From Micromonospora sp. WMMD1102 (GTDB lineage: Bacteria; Actinomycetota; Actinomycetes; Mycobacteriales; Micromonosporaceae): a stretch of DNA of 64,000 bases. Location: NCBI RefSeq assembly GCF_029626265.1, contig NZ_JARUBN010000001.1, positions 2,170,001 through 2,234,000 of the forward strand, written 5' to 3'. The notes beneath the pieces are model-generated. The model was not told where the DNA came from and searched no databases. It saw only the letters and a list, made by a program, of their open reading frames with translations. The position numbers and the translations under genes were made by a program. Within the stretch, counting starts at the first letter, position 1; the number at the start of each line of letters is the position of its first letter. Positions 8,695-15,892 of the stretch are shown piece by piece.

Positions 8695-9417
8695 TCAGGA
8701 CGTGACGGCCGGCTTGCGGGCCAGGACGAGCCAGCAGCGTGGGCTGCCGTCCCGACGGCTGCCCAGGTCGGTCAGCGGTTCGGTCGTCGCGGCGAAGCCG
8801 GCGGCCGTCAGGTCGGCCCGGAGGGCGGGCAGCGGGGTGATGCGGTAGTACATGACGAAGGGTGGCCGCCACACGGCATTGCGGACCCGCATCACCAGGT
8901 CGAACCCGAGCGCGGCCCAGTGCCAGGCCGAGGTAGCGGGCGGCGGCGCGCCGATCGCGAAGGCGAAGAGCCCCCCGGGCCGCAGAGCCCGGTACACCCC
9001 CTCGAACAGTGCCGGCCGTTCGGCGGGCAGGAAGTGCCCGAACGCCCCGAAGCTGACCGCGAGGTCGAAGGCGTCGACGAAGGGCAGGGCGCGGGCGTCG
9101 GCGCGTACCCAGGTGGCGTCCGGGTGTGCGCCCCGCGCCTGCGCCAGCATGCCGGCGCTGAAGTCGACGCCGGTGGTCCGTCCTCGGCACAGCGGCCCGA
9201 GCACCCGCATGCCCGCGCCGGTGCCGCAGCAGACGTCCAGCCCGTCGTCGAACGGTCCGAGTTCGGCGAGCGCCCGGGTGGTCGCCCCGAGGACCCCCTC
9301 CGAGGTGCGGAAGGGAGTGTGGTCGAACTTGGGAGCCAGCAGGTCGTAGCCGCGCTCCACCGAGGAGAGCGCCTGGACGCAGAGTTCACCCAGGGAGGGG
9401 CCTTGGGGTGAGAACAC
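8695..9417 (-). CDS. class I SAM-dependent methyltransferase
   Basis: A 240-residue Rossmann methyltransferase. GLDVCCGTGAGMRVL is motif I (SAM binding), TTGVDFSAGMLAQARG is motif II, WVRADARALPFVDAFDLAVS is the acidic loop and motif post-I/II, and YRALRPGGLFAFAIG is motif III. The substrate is unknown; the C-terminal half (FVMYYRITPLPALRADL, AAGFAATTEPL) resembles UbiE/Methyltransf_11 proteins acting on small molecules. GTG 9417 is the start of the open frame. It converges with the aldolase gene, and a strong hairpin separates it from the upstream DUF3072 gene. Confidence 0.82.
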   Translation of the reverse strand: MFSPQGPSLGELCVQALSSVERGYDLLAPKFDHTPFRTSEGVLGATTRALAELGPFDDGLDVCCGTGAGMRVLGPLCRGRTTGVDFSAGMLAQARGAHPDATWVRADARALPFVDAFDLAVSFGAFGHFLPAERPALFEGVYRALRPGGLFAFAIGAPPPATSAWHWAALGFDLVMRVRNAVWRPPFVMYYRITPLPALRADLTAAGFAATTEPLTDLGSRRDGSPRCWLVLARKPAVTS

Positions 9418-9439
9418 CGGCCGAGGGTACCTGCCGGAC

Positions 9440-9467
9440 GGCCGCCCCGCCGGACGGCGGGGCGGCC
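9440..9467 (-). terminator. GC-rich hairpin downstream of the DUF3072 gene
   Basis: GGCCGCCCCGCC pairs with GGCGGGGCGGCC around a very short loop, between the stop of the DUF3072 gene and the methyltransferase start, both leftward. It should limit read-through. Confidence 0.6.
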
Positions 9468-9495
9468 ACCTGCTCCGGAACCACCGGGGTGCGAC

Positions 9496-9702
9496 TCAGC
9501 CCTGGCCGCCGCGACCGGTCTGCTCCCGCAGCTCGTCGATGAGCTGCGATGCCTCCGCCTTGGTCAGGTCGTCCGGTACGTCCCGACCAGCCTCCCGGGC
9601 GAGGGTGCCCAGGTACGACTCCTGCGGTCCGGTCGGCGGCTCGTCGCCGGTCACCCACTGCTCGGGGTCCTTCTCCGGGTTGCGTTCGGCCACGGTGCTC
9701 AT
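9496..9702 (-). CDS. DUF3072 family small protein
   Basis: A 68-residue hydrophilic protein. DPEQWVTGDEPPTGPQESYL then TLAREAGRDVPDDLTKAEAS and QLIDELREQTGRG match the DUF3072 pattern of actinobacteria and cyanobacteria: a WxTGxEPMTxxQ motif followed by a helical KAEAS segment. The function is unknown. ATG 9702 abuts a purine-rich AGAAGAGGAG, leaving almost no spacing; GTG 9693, 9 nt after GGAG, may be the true start and would remove three residues. Confidence 0.75.
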   Translation of the reverse strand: MSTVAERNPEKDPEQWVTGDEPPTGPQESYLGTLAREAGRDVPDDLTKAEASQLIDELREQTGRGGQG

Positions 9703-9864
9703 CTCCTCTTCTCGAACGCGTGTCCTATACCCCGCGAGGTGGTGCGCCGAACCCCGACTGTCCAGCCCGACGGCGGCGCCGGTCGACTCCGATCGGTTCC
9801 GGCTCACAAGCCGGGATAGTCGGCGTGGACGTCGCCGTCGAACAACCGCCGGTAGAAAGACGGT

Positions 9865-9896
9865 TTGACCCTGCCCCAGGGTCAACCTTCGAGCAT
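9865..9896 (+). promoter_or_regulatory. MerR-type palindromic operator/promoter
   Basis: A perfect palindrome at 9865-9885 has 9-bp arms TTGACCCTG and CAGGGTCAA with a CCC centre. Its left arm contains a -35-like TTGACC (9865-9870), and a poor -10 (GAGCAT, 9891-9896) follows about 20 nt later. The overlong spacer filled by a palindrome is the hallmark of MerR-activated promoters. The hydrolase ATG is at 9903, so the transcript may be leaderless. The MerR gene at 10824 is the obvious regulator. Confidence 0.75.
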
Positions 9897-9902
9897 GGTG
9901 GC

Positions 9903-10814
9903 ATGACCAACGGAACAAGTGCCGCGGAGCTGGCCGGATCGCGCAGGCCGCGCGGCGGGCACGGCGACGGCAGGGAGCGGGCCGAGCGAGGCGACCGGGC
10001 GGTGCGGCAGTTCACGATCCAGCACGCCGGCGTCACGATCCCGGTGTCTTGGGGCGGTCGGGGACGACCGCTGGTGCTGTGTCCCGGGTTGAACTCGACC
10101 CAGGCAGACCTGCGCGAGCTGACCGAGTTGCTGCGGCACGACCACGACGTGCTCACCTTCGACCTGCGCGGCCACGGCCACACCTCCGCCGCCGACCGGT
10201 ACTCCTTCGAGGCTTTCCTCGGTGATCTTGTTGCCGTGATGGCGGAGCTGGACCGCCTCGACCTGCCCTCGACGCCCGTGCTCGTGGGCTATTCACTGGG
10301 TGCGGACCTGGCCGTGCACTACGCCGCCGAGCATCCTGGCACCGTCGCCGAGCTTGTTCTCGTCGACGGGGCGAATCCGGTGCCCGAACCGTTCGTCACC
10401 GAGGCGGACGCGGCGGCCTTTCTCGCGATGTGGGAGGAGCTGGTCGCGCAGCAGGGGTCCGGGCGGGACGCCGCCCGTCGGGTGCTGCTCACCGCCCAGG
10501 AGATCTTCGACCTCAATGTTGAGATCGACATGGTCCGGTCCGGAATCCTGGACCGGTACCGGAAGATCGACCGGCCGGTCAGCATGATCATGTCGACCTC
10601 GATGGCCGGCGACGGCGGCGAGGAGCCGGCGCCGCGTCTCAACCGGAACTGGCGTGCCGGCGTCGAGCGGCTCGTCCGCGAGCGGCCGCACGTCGCCACG
10701 TTCTGGCTCGAGGCCGACCACCGGCTGCCTTTCACCCACGCCCCGGAGATCGCCCAGATCATCCGCGGGACCCGAGGTGCAGCCGGCCGGGCCGGCTCCT
10801 TGCCCGCCGCGTAG
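9903..10814 (+). CDS. alpha/beta-hydrolase
   Basis: A 303-residue alpha/beta-hydrolase fold protein. LVLCPGLNSTQADL forms the oxyanion region, FDLRGHGHTSAADRYSFEAF is the strand-4 motif, VLVGYSLGADLAVHYAA is the nucleophile elbow (GYSLG, Ser), followed by VDGANPVPEPF and a late His in FWLEADHRLPFTHAPEIA. An acidic catalytic residue cannot be fixed by eye. The first ~35 residues are basic, Gly/Arg/Glu-rich and probably disordered. ATG 9903 is 7 nt after the likely -10 in the MerR-type promoter. The MerR gene begins 9 nt after its stop, so it is likely the inducible effector, possibly hydrolysing the inducing compound. Confidence 0.85.
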   Translation: MTNGTSAAELAGSRRPRGGHGDGRERAERGDRAVRQFTIQHAGVTIPVSWGGRGRPLVLCPGLNSTQADLRELTELLRHDHDVLTFDLRGHGHTSAADRYSFEAFLGDLVAVMAELDRLDLPSTPVLVGYSLGADLAVHYAAEHPGTVAELVLVDGANPVPEPFVTEADAAAFLAMWEELVAQQGSGRDAARRVLLTAQEIFDLNVEIDMVRSGILDRYRKIDRPVSMIMSTSMAGDGGEEPAPRLNRNWRAGVERLVRERPHVATFWLEADHRLPFTHAPEIAQIIRGTRGAAGRAGSLPAA

Positions 10815-10823
10815 CAGACTGAC

Positions 10824-11675
10824 GTGATGTTGACCATTGGTGAACTGGCGTCGTATGCCGGCGTGACGGTGCGCGCGGTTCGGCACTATCACGCCAGGGG
10901 CCTGCTGCCGGAGCCGGAGCGGGACCACTCCGGCTATCGCAGGTACGACGCCACCGCCATGGTCGAGCTGATCAAGATCCGGACCCTCGCCGAGGCGGGG
11001 GTTCCGCTCACCCGGGTACGGGAGCTGCTACAGGCCGACGAGCAGGAGTTCGGGGCGGCTGTCGCCGAGATCGACAAGCGGTTACGGGCGGAGATCCGGC
11101 AACGGCAGCGGCGCCGGGAGCGGATCGCCCGGCTCACCTCCGGGGAGAACCTGGTACTTCCCCCGATCGTGGTCGACTATCTCGACCGGTTGCGGGCGCT
11201 CGGGGTCGACGAGCGGATCGTTCAGGTCGAGCGCGACGGTTGGATCCCGCTGGCCGCGCGTTCACCGGAGCGGGTCCCGGAGTGGATGGCGCGCAAGCGT
11301 GAGCAGCTCGCCGACCCGCGGCTCGTCGACTTCTATCTCACCCTCGGTCGGGCACTCGACCGCACCGAGGACGACCCGCGGCTGGTCGAGTTGGCTGACG
11401 AGCTGGCTGCCTACCTCACCCGGATGGCCGACGAACTGGGCGAGGACTACGTCGACGACACGGACATCGAGCCACCGCTGGTCAAGCTGATGGACGCGCT
11501 GGCGTTCGACACCGTGCCGCCGGCCCGTCGGCTGATCGAGTTGCTCGGGCAGCGAGGCTGGACCGGCTGGACCGAACTCAAACGAGTGGACGCCGCACCA
11601 CTCGACGATCGCCGCACCACTCGATCCCTGTGGGTTCTCAGCAAAGGTGATCCGGGGCGGCCAACCGACCAGTAG
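10824..11675 (+). CDS. MerR-family transcriptional regulator with transposon-derived 3' end
   Basis: A 283-residue regulator. The N-terminal MerR HTH is clear: LTIGELASYAGVTVRAVRHY, then HARGLLPEPERDHSGYRRYD, followed by a coiled-coil dimerisation helix (LLQADEQEFGAAVAEIDKRL) and a C-terminal helical domain of the type that binds small ligands. Start may be GTG 10824, ATG 10827 or TTG 10830. The Tn7-like element begins at 11629, so the last 15 residues (LWVLSKGDPGRPTDQ) and the stop are encoded by transposon end sequence. Joining the flanks directly would give RSRFLGARDE and a stop at 18211-18213, perhaps the native tail. The core domains are intact, so function may be retained. Confidence 0.85.
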   Translation: MMLTIGELASYAGVTVRAVRHYHARGLLPEPERDHSGYRRYDATAMVELIKIRTLAEAGVPLTRVRELLQADEQEFGAAVAEIDKRLRAEIRQRQRRRERIARLTSGENLVLPPIVVDYLDRLRALGVDERIVQVERDGWIPLAARSPERVPEWMARKREQLADPRLVDFYLTLGRALDRTEDDPRLVELADELAAYLTRMADELGEDYVDDTDIEPPLVKLMDALAFDTVPPARRLIELLGQRGWTGWTELKRVDAAPLDDRRTTRSLWVLSKGDPGRPTDQ

Positions 11676-11729
11676 CGGGTCAGATTCGGTGAGAAGCCTC
11701 GGGGCGTCGTCTTCTCACCGAATCTGATC
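11629..11729 (+). repeat. left transposon end with three TnsB-like binding sites
   Basis: Site L1 is terminal (TTCTCAGCAAAGGTGATCC, 11635-11653). L2 is inverted (11678-11695) and L3 direct (TTCTCACCGAATCTGATC, 11712-11729). L2 and L3 form a perfect 17-bp inverted repeat (11680-11696 with 11711-11727) that includes the last codons of tniQ and could also serve as its terminator. Confidence 0.8.
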
Positions 11730-12744
11730 TCTTTTCGGTCTGATGGTGGAGTCGGGTTGAGCCTTGGGCCAGGGTTTGGTAGATCGTTCGGTCCGGTTCG
11801 TTGATGTTGCGCCAGAACCAGGCGGGCATGTCCGTTGTGCCGGCCCAGCGGGACAGTGGGTGGGCGGGGCGGAGCAATTGTTCGGGCGCCGGGTGTTCGA
11901 GGCAGCGCGCGGCGGCGAGAAGGAACTGCATGGCGGAGGGGGCGTCGCGGTCCTCGGTTGGGGTGAGCATCAGCGCGGGGGTCGAGGTGAACAGGCTGGT
12001 GAGCGCGACAGTTTCCGGGTATCGGATGACGGTGTCGGGAACGTCCGGGAGGTGTTCGGCTCGGGTGTTCCAGCGGGCACTGATCTGCTCTGGTTTGTCC
12101 CTGTAGAATCCGGCCCGGCCTCGTCCCCAGAAGCGAGTGATGCCGGCGGCTGCGGCGAACGCCTCGCCGATGGTGTCTTGGTGGCGGCGGCGAAGGATCT
12201 TGTAGCGGTGCGCGGCGGTGACGATCTCGGGTGTTGCCCCGAGGGGCTGTTCGTTGCCGCGGTCGGATCGGTAGTGGTAGGGCACCAACGTCCGGCGGTG
12301 CCGGATGCAGACGGGTGGCTGGCCCGGTTCGAGCTGGATGATGGACGGGACGCGGATTCCGCGGCGGGCCGTGCAGTGGGAGCAGGGGCGTAGCAGGGTG
12401 GGATCGGTGCCGCCCAGTGGTATCCAGTCGCGCAGCGGCTCCGGCCCTGGTCTTTTGAGGGTGCGGGTGGAGATGGCTGCCAGCAGGACGGTTTCGGGGT
12501 AGCCGCTGAGGATGGCCAGCCGCGCGAGCGCCGGCCGGTTGAGCGCGAGGTCGTGCGTGTGGAACGGGCCGATGTGGCCGGCGTGATCGGTGGCGATGTG
12601 ACGGATCAGCAGAGGGCGGTCGACGCGGTTGGCGTTGGCGAGCCGTCGCAGGTAGGAGATCATGAGTTCGCGCGGCATCGGCCGGACTCGGATCGGCAAC
12701 GGGCGCAGGCGGCGTTGCCAGTAGGGGTCGCGCGGGTCGGGCAT
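11680..12744 (-). CDS. tniQ: TniQ-family transposition target selector
   Basis: A 354-residue TniQ/TnsD-family protein. The N-terminal LPIRVRPMPRELMISYLRRL matches the TniQ opening (P..GE.L.SWL..). A zinc-binding cluster is visible at CSHCTARRG and CIRHRRTL (CxxC...CxxH, about residues 115-150). Family members bind the AAA+ regulator and choose the target, by DNA sequence in TnsD or through CRISPR effectors in CAST elements; the length here resembles stand-alone TniQ. ATG 12744 is 2 nt after the stop of the AAA+ gene. The last codons and stop lie within the transposon's left-end binding sites. Confidence 0.85.
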   Translation of the reverse strand: MPDPRDPYWQRRLRPLPIRVRPMPRELMISYLRRLANANRVDRPLLIRHIATDHAGHIGPFHTHDLALNRPALARLAILSGYPETVLLAAISTRTLKRPGPEPLRDWIPLGGTDPTLLRPCSHCTARRGIRVPSIIQLEPGQPPVCIRHRRTLVPYHYRSDRGNEQPLGATPEIVTAAHRYKILRRRHQDTIGEAFAAAAGITRFWGRGRAGFYRDKPEQISARWNTRAEHLPDVPDTVIRYPETVALTSLFTSTPALMLTPTEDRDAPSAMQFLLAAARCLEHPAPEQLLRPAHPLSRWAGTTDMPAWFWRNINEPDRTIYQTLAQGSTRLHHQTEKRSDSVRRRRPEASHRI

Positions 12745-12746
12745 GG

Positions 12747-13835
12747 TCAGGCGGCTCCGCTGCTGGCCGTGTGTGCGGGCATCCGGCGTGGCCGGGCCGG
12801 TGATGCGGCGGCGCCCCGCCGGGGAGGTTCGGCGGCGTGGTCGAGGACGACCCGGTCCAGGGCGGTTTTGGTGATGCGTTCGGCGCCGTCGAAGATGGCC
12901 TCGATCGCGGCGTCGCGGATCAGGTGGGACAAGCTGCCGATCATGCCGCTGGTTCGTTCGTGCAGGTAGCCGGCGAGACGTAGCAGCGAACCGGTGCGGT
13001 GCTGGTGCAGGCGTAGCGCGTGTTCGAGGGCGCTGACCAGGGCGGCCCACTGCTCGCGCTGGGTGCGGGTGCCGTAGGCGAACGCCGTGGTGGCGATCGA
13101 GGCGAAACGGCCGGCGATCTGCCGGCCACGGACGCCAGAGAACAGGCCGGCGTGTTCGACGTCGATGCCGGCGTAGACGAACGTGGCCGGGAGCCGCTCG
13201 GCCAGGTATTTGAGCTGGTCGGAGGCTTCCGCGCCGACCCTGGTGGCCAGGTTGAGGTTGTGTATCTCGTCAACGAGCACGAGGTCGGTGCCGAGCTGGG
13301 AGAGCACGTCGCAGACGGCGTTGGTGATGTTGACCTGGTTGAGGTTGCGGGGTAGGGGCAGGCCGAGGAATCGGGCGAACTCGGCGGCGAGGACCTTCGG
13401 AGTGGCCGCTGGCGGGACGGTGACGTAGACGACCGGCAGGAACGGGCCGGGCGCGGTGCGTCGACGCCGGGCCAGCAGTTCGTGGTGCTTGCCGAGCTGC
13501 TTGATCGCGGTGCTCTTGCCGGTGCCGGAGTCGCCGGTGACGACCAGGCCCCGCCGTGCGGTGTCGGTGCCGCGGTTGAGCAGCACGAGCCGCCGGCCGG
13601 CGTTGACGATCTGGTCGACGGTCGGGGTGGCCACGATGATGAGCCGGGCGTGGTGGGCGATGCGGGCATCGTCGTAGGCGTCTCGCTCGGCGGGGGTGAG
13701 TGCGGACAGCCGGGCAGGCGCCAGAACCTCCATCCGGGAGGGCTGCTGCTCGATGAACGCCGTCCAGCCTTCCTTCGTGGTGGGCGGTTCGTGGGCCGGC
13801 GGGTCGACCAGGTCTTCCGTCGGGCTGCGGGTCAC
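12747..13835 (-). CDS. AAA+ transposition regulator (TniB/TnsC-like)
   Basis: A 362-residue ATPase. Walker A is VVTGDSGTGKSTAIKQL (about residues 95-110) and Walker B is LVLVDEIHNLNLATR, followed by a sensor region and GMIGSLSHLIRDAAIEAIFD near the C-terminus. This layout fits the TniB/TnsC family, which forms ATP-dependent rings on target DNA and recruits the transposase. GTG 13835 overlaps the TGA of the upstream transposase tail (GTGA) and gives MTRSPTEDLVDPP. Longer frames to 14252 read out of frame through the transposase tail and are rejected. Confidence 0.88.
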   Translation of the reverse strand: MTRSPTEDLVDPPAHEPPTTKEGWTAFIEQQPSRMEVLAPARLSALTPAERDAYDDARIAHHARLIIVATPTVDQIVNAGRRLVLLNRGTDTARRGLVVTGDSGTGKSTAIKQLGKHHELLARRRRTAPGPFLPVVYVTVPPAATPKVLAAEFARFLGLPLPRNLNQVNITNAVCDVLSQLGTDLVLVDEIHNLNLATRVGAEASDQLKYLAERLPATFVYAGIDVEHAGLFSGVRGRQIAGRFASIATTAFAYGTRTQREQWAALVSALEHALRLHQHRTGSLLRLAGYLHERTSGMIGSLSHLIRDAAIEAIFDGAERITKTALDRVVLDHAAEPPRRGAAASPARPRRMPAHTASSGAA

Positions 13836-14155
13836 CGGTAGCGCCGTTCGTCGCCAGGCTCGAACACCCCGAACGGGATCACCTTCGCCAGCGGCACGTC
13901 CCGGTCCTCCTCTTCGACGTCGGCGGGTTCTTCCGGGTCGGCCGGCGGGATGGACGGGATCAACCGGGCCGCGGCGCGGGTCCGGGCGCCCACCCGCTGA
14001 TGGCGGGCGTCGCCGCCGGGGCCGGCGCCGGCCCGGGTGAGGAGGTCGTCCAGGGCGCGGGCAACGGCGGTCTCGTCGGTGTCGTCGCCACCGCGGCCGG
14101 CGACGATCTGCCGGGCGGCCCGCCAGGTGAAGTCGGCGAACGGCTGCCCGACCAT
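13832..14155 (-). pseudogene. detached C-terminal tail of the TnsB-like transposase
   Basis: A 107-codon frame (ATG 14155) in exactly the same reading frame as the transposase, separated by one TGA (14168-14170) and four sense codons. Residues such as FADFTWRAARQIV and the closing PLAKVIPFGVFEPGDERR resemble, from memory, the continuous C-terminus of actinobacterial Mu-type/TniA transposases, the part that contacts the AAA+ partner. Its stop overlaps the tniB start. It could be translated by UGA read-through, by reinitiation at ATG 14155 (no good Shine-Dalgarno), or be a dead remnant. A sequencing error changing TGG to TGA is also possible. Confidence 0.65.
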
Positions 14156-14167
14156 CGGCAGGTGGGT

Positions 14168-15892
14168 TCAGGTGGCCGTGATCCAGCCGCCGCCCTGGTG
14201 GTCCCGGACGAAGACGTGCGACAGGTCGTAGGGGTCGTAGTGGACCTCCCACTGCTTGCCCTTGCCGACCACACCGGACGACCCGTGCCGGTAACGGCCC
14301 AGGTCAGGACTGTCGTAGTGTCGGTAGTCGATCTGGATGCCGTAATCGCCGATGGTGCGCCACTCGACCGGCAGCAGCTCCAGGTAGTCGGTGCCGGTCA
14401 GCGGCAGGGTGACGTACCCGGCCGCCGCGATCGCGGCGGCGAACATCTCGTTGGGCGACAGCACCCGGCCACCGGCATCCGGGTCACGTAGTCCCTCGTG
14501 CGGGCGGGGCTGCCAGCCAGCAACGATCCACTCGTCGAGCAACTCCTGAAGCTGGGGAAGTGACCACACCGCCTCGATGGCCGCCGCCGTGCCCCGGCGG
14601 GTGACGTTCGGCCCGACGTAGCCGGCAACGTGCTGGCAGAACAGGGTGCGGATCGAGCCGAACGTGCGCTCGACGTGGCCCTTGTCGGTCGGGGTGCCCG
14701 GCCGGGCCGGTTCGACGGAGATCCCGAGCCGGGCGCAGGCCCGCACGAACGTCTCGGAGACGAACACCGCGCCTCGGTCGGTGACGATGGTCTCCGGGAC
14801 GATGACGGGCCGGGCGGCGGCGTGCTCCAGCCGCGCGTCCAGGTCCAGCAGCCGCCGGTGGGGGATGCGCGAGCGGGCCATCGCCAGCGCGTCCGTCCAG
14901 CCGGGCCGCATCGGCTCCGGGACCAACATCTTGGCCAGCAGCAGCGCCGCGTCGACGGCCTTGGTGCCCTGCGGACGCAGCACCGCCGCGCAGATCGAGC
15001 GAGTCGCGACGTCCAGCACGACGGTCAGCTCCACCCGGCCGGTCACCCCGTCGTCCAGCAGCGCCATCACGTCCAGCGGGGACGTGTCGATCTGCACCAA
15101 CTCGCCTGGGCGGACCGCGACGGCGCGGGTGAACGGCCGCGCTGGCCGATTCGCCAGGCTGCGGCGGGTGGTCGCCTCACCGAAGGTGTGTCGGCCGGCG
15201 TCCATCGCGGCGGCCAGGCGGTAGAACGTCGCCGTCGACGGCATCGGCACCCCGCCAGGTCCGTGTTCGACGGCCAGCAACTGCTCCACCCGGTGGCGTA
15301 GCCGCGACCGGGTGCCGGTCGATTCCCCGGTCGCGGCCGCCATCACAGCCTCGATCGCCGCGACCACCCGGTCGTCGACCCGACCCTGCGAGGACGCCGG
15401 GCGGGTGGCCCGGTGGTCGATCAGGCCCCACAGCCCTTCGGACCGGTAGCGCAGCCGCATCCGCTTGACCGTGACCGCGCTGGTCGGCCGTCCCGCCGCG
15501 GTCAACTCGGCTGCCTTGGCCGCCTTCCGCTCCGCCAACGTGTGCCGGGCCGGGTCGTAGGGCTCGCGCGGCCGGACACCTGCCGGCGCGTCCGGCGGCA
15601 ACCCGGTCTGCACCTCCACGACGTGCCGCTCCCACTGCCGGGCCCGCTCCAGCACTGTCGCCGGCAGCGCGTCGATCAGCCCGACCGGATCCAGCCGGGC
15701 CGGCGGCGGACCGGCCTCCAACAGATCGAAGCCCGGCGACGCCAGCACATGTGCCAACAGCAGCACCTGGGCATCACCGGCGTCATCGACCAGGCGTACC
15801 CGCACCCCCTGCAAGCCGCCGACCGTCCACGGCCGACCGTCAAACTGCAACCGGTCGCCGACCCCCAGCACCGCCCGGCCGGCGCCGCTCAC
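14168..15892 (-). CDS. DDE transposase (TniA/TnsB-like, rve integrase core)
   Basis: A 574-residue Mu-type transposase. An N-terminal DNA-binding part with HTH-like PTSAVTVKRMRLRYRSEGLW (about 130-150) precedes the RNase-H-like core, whose acidic triad is seen at LVQIDTSPLDVM (D), ETIVTDRGAVFVSE (D) and DKGHVERTFGSI (E). A beta-barrel Mu-C region follows (VEWRTIGDYGIQIDYRHYD). The protein stops at TGA 14170-14168 just after GGGWITAT, where relatives seem to have a Trp and continue about 110 residues. GTG 15892 overlaps the stop of the TnsA-like gene (GTGA). It catalyses strand transfer at the terminal repeats. Confidence 0.88.
   Translation of the reverse strand: MSGAGRAVLGVGDRLQFDGRPWTVGGLQGVRVRLVDDAGDAQVLLLAHVLASPGFDLLEAGPPPARLDPVGLIDALPATVLERARQWERHVVEVQTGLPPDAPAGVRPREPYDPARHTLAERKAAKAAELTAAGRPTSAVTVKRMRLRYRSEGLWGLIDHRATRPASSQGRVDDRVVAAIEAVMAAATGESTGTRSRLRHRVEQLLAVEHGPGGVPMPSTATFYRLAAAMDAGRHTFGEATTRRSLANRPARPFTRAVAVRPGELVQIDTSPLDVMALLDDGVTGRVELTVVLDVATRSICAAVLRPQGTKAVDAALLLAKMLVPEPMRPGWTDALAMARSRIPHRRLLDLDARLEHAAARPVIVPETIVTDRGAVFVSETFVRACARLGISVEPARPGTPTDKGHVERTFGSIRTLFCQHVAGYVGPNVTRRGTAAAIEAVWSLPQLQELLDEWIVAGWQPRPHEGLRDPDAGGRVLSPNEMFAAAIAAAGYVTLPLTGTDYLELLPVEWRTIGDYGIQIDYRHYDSPDLGRYRHGSSGVVGKGKQWEVHYDPYDLSHVFVRDHQGGGWITAT

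Noticed and set aside
8640..8703. Terminator between the aldolase and methyltransferase genes
   Set aside because: The possible arms are short and about 40 nt apart, too weak to call.
14168..14170. Selenocysteine codon in the transposase
   Set aside because: No SECIS-like hairpin follows, and no selenium role is known for these enzymes; the site matches a Trp position as far as I recall.
12747..14252. Extended 501-residue AAA+ protein
   Set aside because: The added N-terminal ~139 residues read out of frame through the transposase tail; GTG 13835 with a GTGA overlap is the better start.
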